Below are positions 20,746 to 33,280 of a DNA stretch of 64,000 bases, in pieces. The DNA lies in contig NC_135507.1 of the NCBI RefSeq assembly GCF_052857255.1, positions 77,660,350 through 77,724,349 of the forward strand. Direction: 5' to 3'. The notes under the pieces were generated by a model, which was not told where the DNA came from, ran no database searches, and saw only the letters and a list, made by a program, of their open reading frames with translations. How positions within the stretch are numbered: position 1 is the first letter of the stretch; every line of letters starts with the position of its first letter. Position numbers and translations under genes: made by a program. The DNA is from Amblyomma americanum (taxonomy: Eukaryota; Arthropoda; Arachnida; Ixodida; Ixodidae).

Positions 20746-22535
20746 GCTGAATCGGACTGCGTCTCCCATCGAAAAGGCCCACACGGGAACGGCTGTACTT
20801 ATTTACTGCTTGACTAGCTCCAGAGTTTTATTTTTCCGTTTTTGTTACTGTTATTGTAACTGCTGTTTTATTTGCACAACCAAAGCTTTAGGAACCTTTT
20901 GTTTTCATTGAATCTTTAAGGCATTTTTTTCTTCTTAACATGCACTGTTATTTCATTGTAATTAGAGCACACGCACAGATCATATTTTTGACAATGCCTG
21001 TGTCGTTAGTTCCAAGGCTGCGATTGTACTCCAAATGCGATTGCAATGAATCAGTTTTCATCTGTGCGAAAGCTTTAATCGATTTTAAATTTTGACAATG
21101 AACTTTCGAACAAACATTTTGTTCTCTGTTTGGTGTATCCATTTGCCCTCACTGTCGCTGTTGGAAGAACAATCTTGTCGTCTCACACAGGGAAAAAAAT
21201 TTAGGGGGCACTTTGTTTACTTAAAGTGCAGTGAGGCGAAAGCCTTCAGGCCGGTATTGCTGCTTGTGTCACTGATTTGTGGGTGAGATCTTAAGCATTT
21301 GCGTTTGTTGGCATTCTGAGACTCCATTGAAGCGAGCGCTAGGAGGGAGGTTACGCGGCACCCGGCTCGGTCGACAGCTGCAAGGTGTCTGGCGCGGAAG
21401 AAGCGCTTGCGCTGGTGGCGCTACCTCGCGCATGCGCAGTGAACTATCAATGTCGCAACATGGCCCCCCAATAGGTTATCCGCGTGCGCTAGCACGCGCG
21501 GGTTATCTCGGAGGCCATGGGCGTAAGAGAGTAATGGAATGACGCAACATGAGCCATTAAAGGCTTTCCACTTTAAAAATACTAATTGGTCGTTGGGAAA
21601 GAAAATGGCGCAGTATTTGTCTCATATATGGTTGGACACATGAACCGTGCCATAAGGGAAGAGATAAAGGAGGGAGTGAAAGGAGAAAGGAAGAAAGAGG
21701 TGCTGTAGAGGTGGGATCTAGAATAATTTCGACCACATTCACCTTAAAAATGAGAGTTGGAGGCAGAGATTTTCAACATCCCCAACTGCGGAATCTGGAT
21801 TCAAAACTTTGCTTTCTCACGTGGCCACTAAATGGAGGTTACCAAATGGTAGCGCCAATTATGCGCAGGTCTGCCAGCTTCCGGTGGTGTCATAAACCTT
21901 TTTGCATAACTTGTTTTTAGTTACTTTTAATCAAGAAGGCCCTTTTACTAGGCCCTACAGCTGGTGGGGAGACATAATTTCTACACTCAGCCCGAAGCTA
22001 CACAGGGAGAAAAAGCGTAGAGTGCAAGCACACGGCGGGAAGAAGAGATACCTGATCAGAGTTGAGTTACGAATGAACTGTGAGGCCATGGTGCAGCGGG
22101 TTAAATATATACTCAACACAGACTCAATGCGCGAAAAATTGTAAGACGAGTAGTAACAATAACAACACTATAAGATATTTAAAATTTGTACAGACGTATT
22201 TCTATTTTGTTTGGTAGTTTTCACGTGACATCTGAGGCGCCGTCTTTGGGCACAGAGTCCAGATTCCGCATTCTGTGCTCAGATCACGTAGAAATATGCG
22301 TGAATCAGAAAAACCACCATGTTTTCGCCGTTCTTCTGGTTTCATATATTGTGGAAATATGGGGGAAAGCCTTCCGCCCCGCACACCCACTCCGCGGATG
22401 CAGCGTTCCCACTGCTAACTGCGGAGGGACTCGTGCTCGAGGGAACAAAGGGAGGGACGACGAAGCATGAATACTTATATGCTGTTTATTACAGTTGCAT
22501 TTAATACACAGAGCTGGCCAGCCAGGTATGGCGCC
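20746..22535. other. Intergenic sequence downstream of PLK
   Basis: T-rich DNA (20820-21100), a GC-rich patch (21330-21510) and a SINE (21572-21746) are all I can identify. No polo-box coding was found on either strand. Confidence 0.4.
21572..21746 (-). mobile_element. SINE body and 3' part
   Basis: Contains GGCGCAGTATTTGTCTCATA, then CCGTGCCATAAGGGAAGAGA, then a purine-rich run, then GAGGTGCTGTAGAGG and AATAATTTCGACCAC. Its reverse complement matches the plus-strand copy at 61783-62068. The head is missing. Confidence 0.7.
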
Positions 22536-22605
22536 CAGCGCATTTTAAAGATCCCCAGGTAGTCGAAATTATTCCGGAGCCCTCTACTGCAGTTGCGGTT
22601 GATGA
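22536..22605 (+). mobile_element. SINE body fragment
   Basis: TTTTAAAGATCCCCAGGTAG followed by TCGAAATTATTCCGGAGCCC is the SINE core in plus orientation. Confidence 0.6.
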
Positions 22606-22896
22606 TTTTCGCTATAGATTTATTGCTCCTTAATTCAACTGGTATTAGGCTGCAATCCACACGTCTAAACAACTGAAAGTTAATGTGAGGATGTCAAATG
22701 CAGGCACAATATTAACCGACTGCATTAAGGAGCTCACGTCGCAGAAAAGCCGGTGTCGTCGGCTTTGAGCGAAAAATCTCTACTCCTCCTCTTCGCAATG
22801 TACGCCACTGCGCCAACAGATAGCGCGCGACAGCAGCGCAAGGAAAGGAAGCGACGCCTGTCACATATTTCGGTGGAAAACCCCGGCCGCACACTC

Positions 22897-23560
22897 TAAA
22901 AAAAAAGAGTAATTTCCGTCTTTTGGGGGGTAAACCACTTGTCGCTGAGCTAACACCAATAAGAGGGTAATATTACGCTATTTGCTCCAGAATAGTTTTA
23001 GTCCACGAGAAACAGTATAAATGTTAGACTCTTGCTAGTGTAAAGTTACACCTTGAAAGGCAGTGCAAGTTTACGCTGCCCAAGACTATTTTAGTGACAC
23101 AACAAAAGTGTAACCGTTTCTCTCTCTCTAGTGTAAAGTTATACTTTGAAAGGCAGTGTAAGTTTATGCTGCCCAAGACTATAGTTTCACGTTTTCAGAA
23201 AGGCTATTTTTAGTCCACGACAATGTAAATGTTACACTGTCTCCTGTGTAAAGTTACACCTTGAAAGGCAGTGTAAGTTTATGCTGCCCAAGGCTATATT
23301 TACACCTTTCAGAAAGACATTTTAGTCTAAAGAGGTTAACTCTTACTCCCACAGCAGCGTAAATTTATGCCACCAATACCAGTGCAACGTTAGGCTGTCT
23401 AGGAGTATTCCTACATTTTTGGAGGAGTGTTTTTTTAGACAGCGTAAATTAATTCCACAGCAGCATATAGCTACGCTCTATTTGATATGTTTTAGATGGC
23501 GCAATGTTATACTTGGCCAAACAGTGCAAATTTGCCACCTAACAGATAAAGTTATGGTAC
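22897..23560. repeat. Degenerate tandem repeat built on GTGTAAAGTTACACC
   Basis: Three clear units start at 23038, 23131 and 23246 with GTGTAAAGTTAYACYTTGAA, then AGGCAGTGYAAGTTTAYGCT and GCCCAAGRCT. Spacings of 93 and 115 bp show unequal unit lengths. More diverged units extend on both sides (for example CAGCGTAAATTTATGCC near 23352). Palindromic GTGTAAAGTTACAC is notable. No coding capacity. Confidence 0.65.
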
Positions 23561-25698
23561 ATTTGTAAGAATAAAGACATCCTTTCAAAGCTTATTGTTA
23601 TCCCACAAATAACAAGCTATGCACTACATTGCCTTAGTGCAACTTTGCTCTCCATTATCATTTATAATGTACTCCCCCTAAGGCATACACAAACACTAAT
23701 TTACGAAGACCACTTTTCCCCTTTACAAGTGAAAGGTTAAGCCAGCTACAAAATTGTATGTATGATCAGGTCTGACTTAAACTTAGTTCTTAAACTATGA
23801 TTTAATGTTTCTCTCCAGAATGCAATGGCTGGCCTTCTAATCATGCAGAGTAGTGGTGCAATGTGTACACAAGAAGCAGGCATGTATAATGTGTAGTAGT
23901 TGCATGTTTTGGTTTAGGCACACTGCAATAGCAGAACAAGATTTTTCTCAGCTGAAAAGAAAACATACCACAAATGGCCTTTATTTTAAATAGGGTTGCA
24001 ACCAAACTGCTCACAAGTCCACGGATTTCCTATCCTGGAGGACCAGACAACAGGACAGACCTGGGCAGCAGACAAAAATACACATGCACTTAATACACTT
24101 AGACAATACACATAAAGAGGCATGAAAGACGTGAAATTTTGTAAAACAGTAACGCAAAAGAACTGAAGTTTTTCAGTTACAAAATTCATGAAACAACCTC
24201 TGCTCAAGTTTTCACATGAAAGCAAAGAAGAAATAAACAGGCACAAAAAATTTAGTGCTCACAATCCCTCGTTTCCTGAAAAACTAAGGCAGATGGGTCC
24301 ATGTGCCACAACATTCTGCCAATTTAAGGTTACATCACAAAATGGCATCAACCGCTATAAGCATTTAATGCTCGGAGGCTACTAGATGTGTCCACCAATA
24401 ACTTAACTAGGGCTATATAAAGTAGCAATGGCACTGCCTCGAGAAGAACTTTTTCAGATGCCTCTATATACCATAACCTTCTCAATAGCTACACAGAATT
24501 TAATTTAATCATTTCAGATGACAGCTATATGGGGGCTTCGTGCATTGCAATTAATACGGTGCGTGAGCATCTCTGCCATGAAGACGCAAAAAAATGGCAT
24601 GAGTGCCATCAGAGCATGCTACAGTCAGAAACAATTAAAGAACAAAGCAGCCGCTCAAAAAAGGCCCTTCAAACATTGGCACTGACTGCTTCTTCTGATG
24701 TTACGGTTAGTCTGATTAAGCCATGGTTTATCCCCCTTCATCGGGCCGCCCCATGGCGATGTCACCGTAGCAAGTCTAAGGCGATTAACCAGGACATGGT
24801 GAGAGTCGATCAACACCATTGGCTGCAGGGCATCCTTTAACGGGCATTTGCTGCCTCATTCTCAGGTTATATCCAACTACAGGCTGCAAAAAAGGACGTA
24901 GTGACGAGCCACGTTACATGATAAAATCATCATCAAATTGCAATCAGTAGCTTTCTTCTGGTGCACTTGCTACACAGAAGAACATCTGCATAAGCCTGCG
25001 CCACCATTAGCAGTGAAATGACTGCACAAGGGCTTTTACCCCGCCTTAGAGCCACCACGTGGCTAGTTTACTTTGATGTTGCAGTGCTGTGTTACTACGG
25101 TTTTGTTTACCACACAAAAAATAAGAATTATGGTGAATTTTTCGTAGTATACTTTCTTGCTCGGTGAGCACACACTTGAACTCCACCTCTACGTGGGTTG
25201 AGGCCTTCAGTTGATAATGCCTGCACTTACCCACTGTCCAATGATGTTAGTGCAAAGCACATGCGTCTAAGCTATATGCTGCTGGGATAGGAGAGGTTTA
25301 GAAAATGTTATAGGGTGGGTGCACTCAATAAGGGCTGGTTATACAAAGCTACTGCTCTCACTTTTTATTTTTTGTCACTTTGACTGCAATATTTATTATT
25401 CTCTGTGGCACTTGCAGTCAATCGCACTGGTCACTGTCACAACCAAGGTACTATGTGTCTCTTTACAGTGATGACTTTAGAGTAACAGTGCCAAAGCTTT
25501 GGTTAAGCAGAAATGCAGGGTTTTTTTGGGAAAAAATGCTTATGACTGGTATTATGACTGAGCAGAAATAAAATTCAAATGCAAATAACAACGTCAAGAG
25601 AAAGGAGCACTGTGGGAACATTGGTCACAATCAGGAAAGCTAAGAGTGAAAGAGGTCACAATTCACCCAAAACATCATCCCTCGACTCTGTTAATGAT
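23561..25698. other. AT-rich sequence, no gene
   Basis: No supported coding region. One half of the palindromic MITE family is present near 24735-24880. Open frames such as 24529-24840 lack motifs and cross that MITE. Confidence 0.4.
24735..24880. mobile_element. Single arm of palindromic MITE
   Basis: GGCTGCAGGGCATCCTTTAA, then GGCATTTGCTGCC, then GTTATATCCAACTACAGG follows the arm order of the family at 60825-61070 and 62643-62935. Confidence 0.5.
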
Positions 25699-27796
25699 GG
25701 GTCATTCCAAGCCAAACATCCCAGAGTTAATCTTCACCATATCCGATTTGTTCAATAATATTCATGTAAAAATTTTGCAAGTGTGAAATCTAAGCCAGAT
25801 GCAGAAAAAAATGTAATCGTGAGGTGAGCGCAGTTTGAACAATACGAAAACATTTGAAACCGGCACCGTTCAATGATCGACCAAAAATCTAGAGTTTTAT
25901 AAGACACTCAACAAATGTGGTAATGAAATTTGCAAGGATTGTGGCTTTTGATATGATTCAGAACTTGTAGTTCTGAACAGTATATTTTTTTATTTTAAAT
26001 ACAATAAAAACATTCTACTACTTTGACATTTAAAAAATATCTACTTCTCTTTGGAAATTAAGAAATAGCCATCTTGCTTCCCAAGGTGTCTATTACCCCT
26101 AAAAATGTTGCAGCTCATGCAACTGAATGAGTCGAAGTGAAATAAAATGCTGAAGTTGCCGAAAAGTGCCTTTGGGACCATGAAAACTTGTTCATTTCAC
26201 TCTGAGGTGGTCTAAGTAAAAATACCAGCGATGACAGGTTAAATAGAACAGTTAACTGCATTTAATTTCTGAAGTTTTAATCAAGGTGATTTTCGTTTAA
26301 AGCAAGAATAAATTTGAGGATCTCTGGCTTTGTCTTCAGGACCTCTGGCTATAATTTTCACTGAGTGAGGACTAGTTTTTAGGCGCAGATGGTGTATATG
26401 CGATTCTCCCTGAGATGCATATCGTATCACCACATATCATTTTTCCTTCTCAAAGCAGCGATGAGCCGCAGGTCAAAATGTGGAAAGAGTTAAAACGAAG
26501 GGCAGGAGGCTGTCATTCACGGAAATTCAGATTTGCAGCACGAAATATGCATGTGGTCACTGTGCTTCTATGGTGAACTACATTTTAGGCACGGACTTGA
26601 CCTCTGCAAAAAGGCGTGCTACTTTAGCAGCGTTGCCTACTATGCTAGAAAAAGAGTATAGAGGATTCAAGGAGGAGGAGACTGCGTGCCGGTGCCGCGC
26701 TCGCAGTATGTTTGATCACTCGAGAGCAAGGCAGCTCCAATCGATTGGGCTGCGCCAGCTCCAGCGTGTCTCGCGTTACCAGAAGCTGTGGTGAGGACTT
26801 CATACAGTCACGTGCGCACTGAGGCACATGCTTTCCGTGATCTTATTAGGACATTAAAAGGACTGGTGCTACAACAGCTGTGCCGGGTGGTCGTTCCTTC
26901 CTTGTGGCTCAAGTGATACAGCACAATGAAAGCCATAGGTTTGCTGCTCTTGGCTGCCTTATGCCATAGTGGGTTCGTTTGAACTTCAAAAGCGAAAACG
27001 AACTTGTTTATTGGATACCACCCGTCGAATGTCATGCGATACCTGCCTTCGCTCCAACCCTAAACATGCGCTACAGTGAGTAAGGGAAAACTGAAGCGGT
27101 TATGTGGCCATAAATGTGTCATGACAGGTGCTGTGTACCTCGATGAAGCGTTAAGAAATAACTTGCAGCACGAGAACTCAAGTTTAAAAATCTCTTTCTC
27201 GCTTTGACAAAAACCACCTCAATTAATCTTCACAAATGAAAGCCAATAAATTCTACTAAACCCATCAACGTCTGTATTTTGACTTCCGGCACCTCAGTGT
27301 GATATAAAAAAGTGTTTACTTATGTTCCGAAACACACTTTTCTCCAAATTCAGTAGTTTAATTCTCTTTGACGCATTCAGTTTTATCAGATGTAACATTT
27401 TTATTGGTAATAGAAATCTAGGTACACAAGAAGGCCATTCTGAGAAGTTGATATTTTTTTAAATGTCAAAATAGTAAACTTTAATTTTATTTAAACTTAA
27501 AACAACTTATACCGTCCAAAAATCTATCATTTGACTCATATCGAAAGCCAGAATATGTGCAAATATCATTAAAAAATTTCTGCAGTGTTTTCTAAAATTT
27601 GAATTTTTGATCATTATTGAGCACTTCCTGGTTTCACGCCTTTCAAAAATGTTTAAGTGAAATCACCTCACAAAACTTTTTTCCAGCAAAAATATTTTAG
27701 CTTATATAACGCACGCTGGGACCACTTTTAATGAATTTTCTTCAACAAAATGGAGATCGTCGAGCACAATATGTGGGACATTTGGAGTGGAGTGAC
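25699..27796. mobile_element. Long-inverted-repeat element 1 (about 2.1 kb)
   Basis: Left arm about 25699-26310 and right arm about 27200-27796 are inverted, diverged copies. Ends pair as GGGTCATTCCAAGCCAAACA (left) against CGTCACTCCACTCCAAATG (right, reverse complement). Inner landmarks also pair, for example TTTGACATTTAAAAAATATC near 26019 with its complement GATATTTTTTTAAATGTCAA near 27449. The spacer (26310-27200) has no recognisable transposase. The superfamily is unknown. Confidence 0.7.
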
Positions 27797-28987
27797 GAAT
27801 TCATAAATCTCACTTCTACCCAGTCATACTAATTAGAATCTAATTAGTGTTCTTGGTACACTCTCTGGCTCTTTCTCGGCACTTTAACGTTTGTACGACA
27901 GACAGAACCATTTTAGGACTGAGGTAATTGAATTTTAATATTTCCTAATGCTTGATTCAAACTCGTGATCCAAATACTCGATTCAAACTCCTGACATACA
28001 CACCCAAAGATTGGTTGCCATCGTTCTCAAGTGAATCGCAGTGTTGCAAAGTCTCTGCTATCCCTGCCAAAAATTAACTGTAGACACGCGCAGTTGCTAA
28101 ACGGGCGGGCGTTGGTAACACTTGTATTTTGTTGTTTTGTCATTGTTAGCTTACAAAAGCATCACTTTTCGTGAGGTTGGTCTTGTTGTCCTTATAATTA
28201 AATAGACATGATACAGGTAAACTTCAATCCATTGTAAGGTTTATGGGGGATTTAACGTCCCGAAGTGGCTCAGGCTATGAGGGACTCAATTCATTGTGTC
28301 TCTATAATGCTTAAGTGAACATTTTTACAATCACAAAGGCATAAAAAGCAGCAGAATCCAATTTTCATAAACTGTGAATGACAGAATGCAAACAGTTTTT
28401 AGTCTGTATGTATGTGCAGAATATTAGTTCACACTGTTATCAGTTCATATCCTTCATCAGACCACAGTATTATGGGAGTACATTACAATACTGAAAAAAA
28501 TTACAAGGAGTAAGTAACTGGTACTGCTACTGTGGACTTTCCATCAGCTGTTACAAGCTAGTAATGCAAGACCATGCTGTAATGCTCATTCTGATGACAT
28601 ATCAACAACAGTAACAATAGTTTTTCAGTCACTCTGACCAAAGGGAAGCAGGACTGCTGGCTTGTCTAGTCCAATGAGCATTTCACAAAGGCATCTTGTA
28701 CAATAAATCGGCAAGCACAAGTCTTCACATACAAACATCTGAACATTGCTCATTTCAACAGCAGTGTTGAATGTGTTGATGACATCTTATAAGTTCAGAA
28801 ATCTGTAAGAAAGTTCTAAATGATACACTCACTGAAGAAATCCCAGCTTTCCCAGCTTTTCCAAGTGCAAAAAGGGCCAGGGCCTGGACAGTCGTGGCAG
28901 TGGCACTGCTTGTAGGGCAACCAGCAAAACCAGCTGCTGACAACCTGCATTAAATATGAACATGATGATGTAGGCCATCTTCTAAAC
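27797..28987. other. AT-rich sequence, no gene
   Basis: Only a short SINE fragment (28234-28292) was recognised. No coding frame is supported. Confidence 0.4.
28234..28292 (-). mobile_element. SINE 3' end fragment
   Basis: AGGTTTATGGGGGATTTAAC then GTCCCGAAGTGGCTCAGGCT and ATGAGGGAC correspond to the 3' end of minus-strand SINE copies. Confidence 0.7.
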
Positions 28988-29969
28988 AATTTATTACTTT
29001 ATTTATTTATTACAGATACCTGCAGCGCCCGGAGGCATTATTAAAGGAGGGGAAACACAATGACTTCTGCTCGTTTGGCCGAAAGTACAGATGATAACAA
29101 AAATACAATACAAATGCAACTGCAAAAATGCAAGTACAAAAAAATACAAATAATAATAGATCAGGAAAAGCATGCACTGAAGAAGAATAACCGCACTCGA
29201 AAACAAAAACGCTAATGGAATGAAAAGACGCCCTAAAGAACTGCACACTACGTCACACATTAGATATGAATTCACGGAATTGACCTTCCGTGCAGCACTC
29301 AGTGACGCCGGCTGGCAGCCTGTTCCACTCATTGATCGTCCCTGGAAAGTACGAGGATTTGTAAATATCTGTCTTACATTTAATCTCTCGCATCTTCTAC
29401 TGATGATCGTCGTCTAGAAAAAAAGTGAGGTTGAAGCAGGTACCAGTCTTTGTGAATGCGCAACATTTCAAAATAGAGGCTATGCATGCTTTGTAACCTC
29501 AAATGTTTCCTGCGGTTAGCTAAAGATCCCAAACCAATGTGGTTTTTATAAGACGTGACCCTAGTTGTAAAGCTGTAATTATTGGAAACAAATCTCGCAG
29601 CATTATTCTGGACGCGCTCGAAAATGTCACATAAGTAAGCAAACTGGGGGTCCCACACAGGGCACGCATATTCAAGAATTGGTCGTATGTACGTGAAATA
29701 CAGGAGTTGTTTGACATTATACGGTGTTTAATTGAAATTTCGTTTCAAGAAATTGAGCATTCTGCAGGCATTGGATGTGATATACTCCATTTCCCTTGTC
29801 CACGTAAGGTTAGATGTAAAATAAACACCGAGATACTTATGTCCAAGTACTTTTTGCAAGAGAACCTTATGTAATGAGTAACTTGTTTGTAAAGGGAAAC
29901 AATTTTGAGTGAATAAAATCAATTGGCTTTTTTAGCATTCACAGAAATTTTCAATTTTGAGCATCAGCA

Positions 29970-31049
29970 CTAGATGGAGTCCAAGATTTTCGGAAGTTTT
30001 AACGCATTAGAGGAACTTTCCACAACATGGTAAATGACACAGTCGTCATCATACAGCCGAGCTTTGCAGGTAAGATCCAAGACAATATCATTGATATAAA
30101 TCAGAATAAGAAGGGGTCCAAGAACAGACCCCTGTGGTACACCTGAGGAAACATTTACATAATCTGAGTGCGAACGATTAATCAAAACACGTTGCATGCG
30201 GCCCTGAAGATACGAATGAAGCCAATCGATGACAGTGGGGTGGAGACCAAGACAACTTAACTTATGCAATATTAGTAAATGAGGTATAGAGTCAAAAGCT
30301 TTCTTCAAATCTAGAAATACGCAATCTATTTGAGAGCCACAGTCATAGGAAGAAAACAGATCATTACTAAATTCAAGCAACTGAGTAGTAAAGGAAAAAC
30401 CTGACCTAAAGCCATGATGAACTTCTGTAAAATACTGCTGAGAGTCAAAGTGCTTTATGACTGCGCTATATATTATGCGCTCCAACGTTTTACAGCACAC
30501 ATTGGTTAATGAAATCGGTCGATAATTAACCACAAAGCTTTTCGAACAACTTTTATGCACTGGTACCAAATTAACAATTTTCCAGTCAATTGGCAGAGAC
30601 GCCGAATTAAGAGATGCTTGGAACAAGATCCAAGAAATTCCGTTCGCGCATGACTTTAAAGCAAAGTTAGGAACACCATCAGAATCACCGGCAGAAGATG
30701 AATTGATATCACAAAGCAATTTTAACATGCCTTGGTGAGTAAAAAACCAAATCAGACATGGTTTCAGTGACAGATTCAGAATAAACGGAAGACCTCCGGT
30801 GTACCTTGGCGCAAAAGCAGATTGAAAAAAAAACATTATTGCAGCATGCCTTATCATCATCATTAGTAATAATTTCACCATCGGGTCTAAATTCGGGATT
30901 CCAACTGGGTCACGTTCGTTGTGCTTCAAAAACGTCCACAATTCCTTGGGATTATTACGCAGTTTTGTTCCCAAGTCATTTAAAAAGCTATCCTTATGAG
31001 CTTCTATTTCAATTTTTAGTGTACTGCCAAGAGCACAAATCGACTGCAA
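29970..31049 (-). pseudogene. LINE reverse transcriptase, broken ORF2 part
   Basis: A 359-codon open piece of the reverse transcriptase. Motifs in order are VNYRPISLTNVCCKTLER, HHGFRSGFSFTTQL, CVFLDLKKAFDSIPH, SSGVPQGSVLGPLL and LYDDDCVIYH. The catalytic pair of Asp residues is retained, although the usual LYADD reads LYDDD. The piece starts and stops at frame breaks and is continued in other frames upstream and downstream. Catalysis would have copied LINE RNA at a nicked target. This copy cannot make a full protein. Confidence 0.85.
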
Positions 31050-31624
31050 TACTGCAGGGCTCCGTTATTTTTTTTATGATTCTAGAAGGCGATGTTTCTG
31101 CCTGATAAGCCGTCTGGTCTGCCACGTGATCCACGGTTTGTCACTGCGGCACTTCCCAGAACGCCTTTCGGATGGAATGTAGGCATTCCAGCTTATCCTT
31201 GGAAACTTCCCAAAGGGAACTGCAATCTAAATTCTGACTAATATTAATAAATTCAGGATGGAAAGAGGCAAGTTTGTTCACCACTGATGTATAGTAGCGC
31301 TTATTAAGAAAGAAAACCTTTCGAGGTGGACCTCTTAGAATTAAATATGGAAAATGTCAATTGTTAGCGACAACACAACTGTGGTCGCTTATTCCTTGCA
31401 TGATCACAGTGTCATGCAATAATGCAGGCCGGTTGCAGAACAGTAAATCTAACACTGAAGATGAGTGCTCAGTTTCCCGTGCAGGCTCAGTAATGTACTG
31501 ATATAGGTCATTAGTAGTAATTGATTAAAAAAAGGATTAAGACAACGAATAATGGTTCGTACGAAGAAGTTTGTAGTCTACCCCCTTCAAATCAGGCATG
31601 TTGAAGTTCCCACCAAAAAGAAAG

Positions 31625-32056
31625 TCATTTTTTTAAGCTGAGTAGAAATTCAGACAGCGATATGAGAGCGACAGGGTTGCTTGAAGAAGGACGGTAGACT
31701 GAGCCAATAGCCAAATTCTTTCCATTGTTTACGCGAAGTTTGCACCATACTGACTCGCATCCAACTAGGGGCGCTGTTATTAATGAAGAGCTAAAACACT
31801 GGTCAACAAGTAAAAAGATCCCTCCACCATGCAAGTGTCGATCGCTACAGTACGCGTCATAACCAGTGCCAAACACTTCAGAGTTTAGAACAGAATTATC
31901 CAGCCATGATTCAGTGCCAATTATAACATGAGGTTTTACAGAGGAAACAAGAGTAGCAAATTCATCAGTTTTATTTTTTATGCTCCTGCAATTCACGACG
32001 AGAGTTAACAATTCACAATTTGATGACACCAAGGGCACTGAATGAAAGGTGGGCAC
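31625..32056 (-). pseudogene. LINE endonuclease, broken ORF2 part
   Basis: An open piece of 143 codons with LVVNCRSIKNKTDEFATL (N-terminal LNxRS-type motif), VIIGTESWLDNSV (catalytic Glu), RHLHGGGIFLLV and IGSVYRPSSS. This is the order of the apurinic-like endonuclease of CR1/Jockey LINEs. The later GDFN-type and SDH-type motifs fall after a frame break. Confidence 0.8.
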
Positions 32057-32435
32057 GAGCCTCCCTTTTTGTCATTCTCGAAGCTGAACGACTCGGTCAT
32101 GTTCAAAATCATAGACAAAACAATTTTTGTTGCCAAGGAGCTTATCAAATCGCAACTTGGAAGAAAAAGCCAGGTCACGTGCGTATTGTGAAAGCCTGAA
32201 GGGTGCCTTTCTGATTGCGGGCATGAAGTTTTCGCTTATGGCAAACTTAGTGTCCTTTAGCTTAGGGCCACATGATAAGCTATTGTCTTTGACTTTAAAA
32301 CTACAAAATTCAAGGACAATTGGTCAGTGCTTCCCATCAACAAAGCGACCTATTCGATGAGCCTTGTCGATGCTTCCAGTTGGAACATTTTGGTTAAGAT
32401 GACACGAGAAGAATTCGCGCACATTTTTTTCAGAT

Positions 32436-32780
32436 TCAGGCCAACTCAGTTGCGGAATCATTTAGACCTAGAATAAGCAAATTATTCCTGCTGAACCGAT
32501 AGGACACATCTTCAAAACAGGCCTTAAGATGGACAACATCCCTGGTCAAGGCGTCAACCCACGATGATGCGTTTGAATCACCAGCCTTTGCGCCCATCCG
32601 TGAGGAATGCATGTCGTTCTCTAGTGTAGCGATCCTACCCAGTAAACATTTTAAGGGCATACTTGTAGCATCCTGCTGCTGTTTAAGCATATGCCGTTCC
32701 TGAAGGAACTGCGACTGATGAAGTTCTAGTCGTTCTATTGCAGCGTAAATGCAATCAATGGCTTCATTATCTGAATTCAT
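32436..32780 (-). pseudogene. LINE ORF1-like fragment
   Basis: A 114-codon piece has a heptad-like, Leu/Gln-rich beginning (IYAAIERLELHQSQFLQE) then YRFSRNNLLILGL, typical of the coiled coil and RNA-binding start of LINE ORF1 proteins. It lies directly upstream of the endonuclease pieces in the same orientation. Confidence 0.55.
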
Positions 32781-33280
32781 CTTGTTTGTATAAATACCGG
32801 GACCGTGGTTGCTCTCAACATCACCGCATATTAACAGTAAAATTTGACATCACAGACCATGACCATATTTCAACTTAGCAACACATTTTTCAATGACGCA
32901 AAGCAAATCGTCGGGGCACGACACCGCAATAATACCTCGATTGTAACTACAATAGCATGCAGCGGGAAACCGGTAACTGACCTGGGCAAAAAACTGGTAA
33001 GCGTATGGCCGATGCGATGTTGCGTCCCAGCTGGCCGGCTTGGAACTGGAGAATAAATATCCGCCAATCGGAGATAGCGCTGCTAGTGCGTCCTTGTTGC
33101 CAGATCAACAGTGTGGTCGAAGCCAAACTGAGAAGCAGATGCGCAGGTGGTACGCAGCAGCTTGTCATCGAGGCATTGTCAGCAACAGTCGAGCTGAGGT
33201 TGAACTTGACAGGCGCATGCTTGGGTATTTTATCCAGTGACGACAACGAAAAAAGGGCGTGAGATAGGACCTGCATATGC

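Larger units (their letters stand above)
28988..32820 (-). mobile_element. CR1/Jockey-group LINE, decayed
   Basis: Minus-strand order is 5' to 3': ORF1-like piece (32780-32436), endonuclease (32056-31625), reverse transcriptase (31049-29970), thumb and C-terminal pieces (29922-29728, 29658-29380), then a 3' end with ATTT-type repeats near 28996-29016. The frame is broken several times, so the copy is dead. A 5' extension to about 33280 is possible but has no recognisable motif. The group is inferred from the domain order and reverse-transcriptase motifs. Confidence 0.8.

Noticed and set aside
26480..26794. 104-codon open frame in the spacer of the first long-inverted-repeat element
   Set aside because: No transposase motif and no start context; insufficient to call the element's gene.
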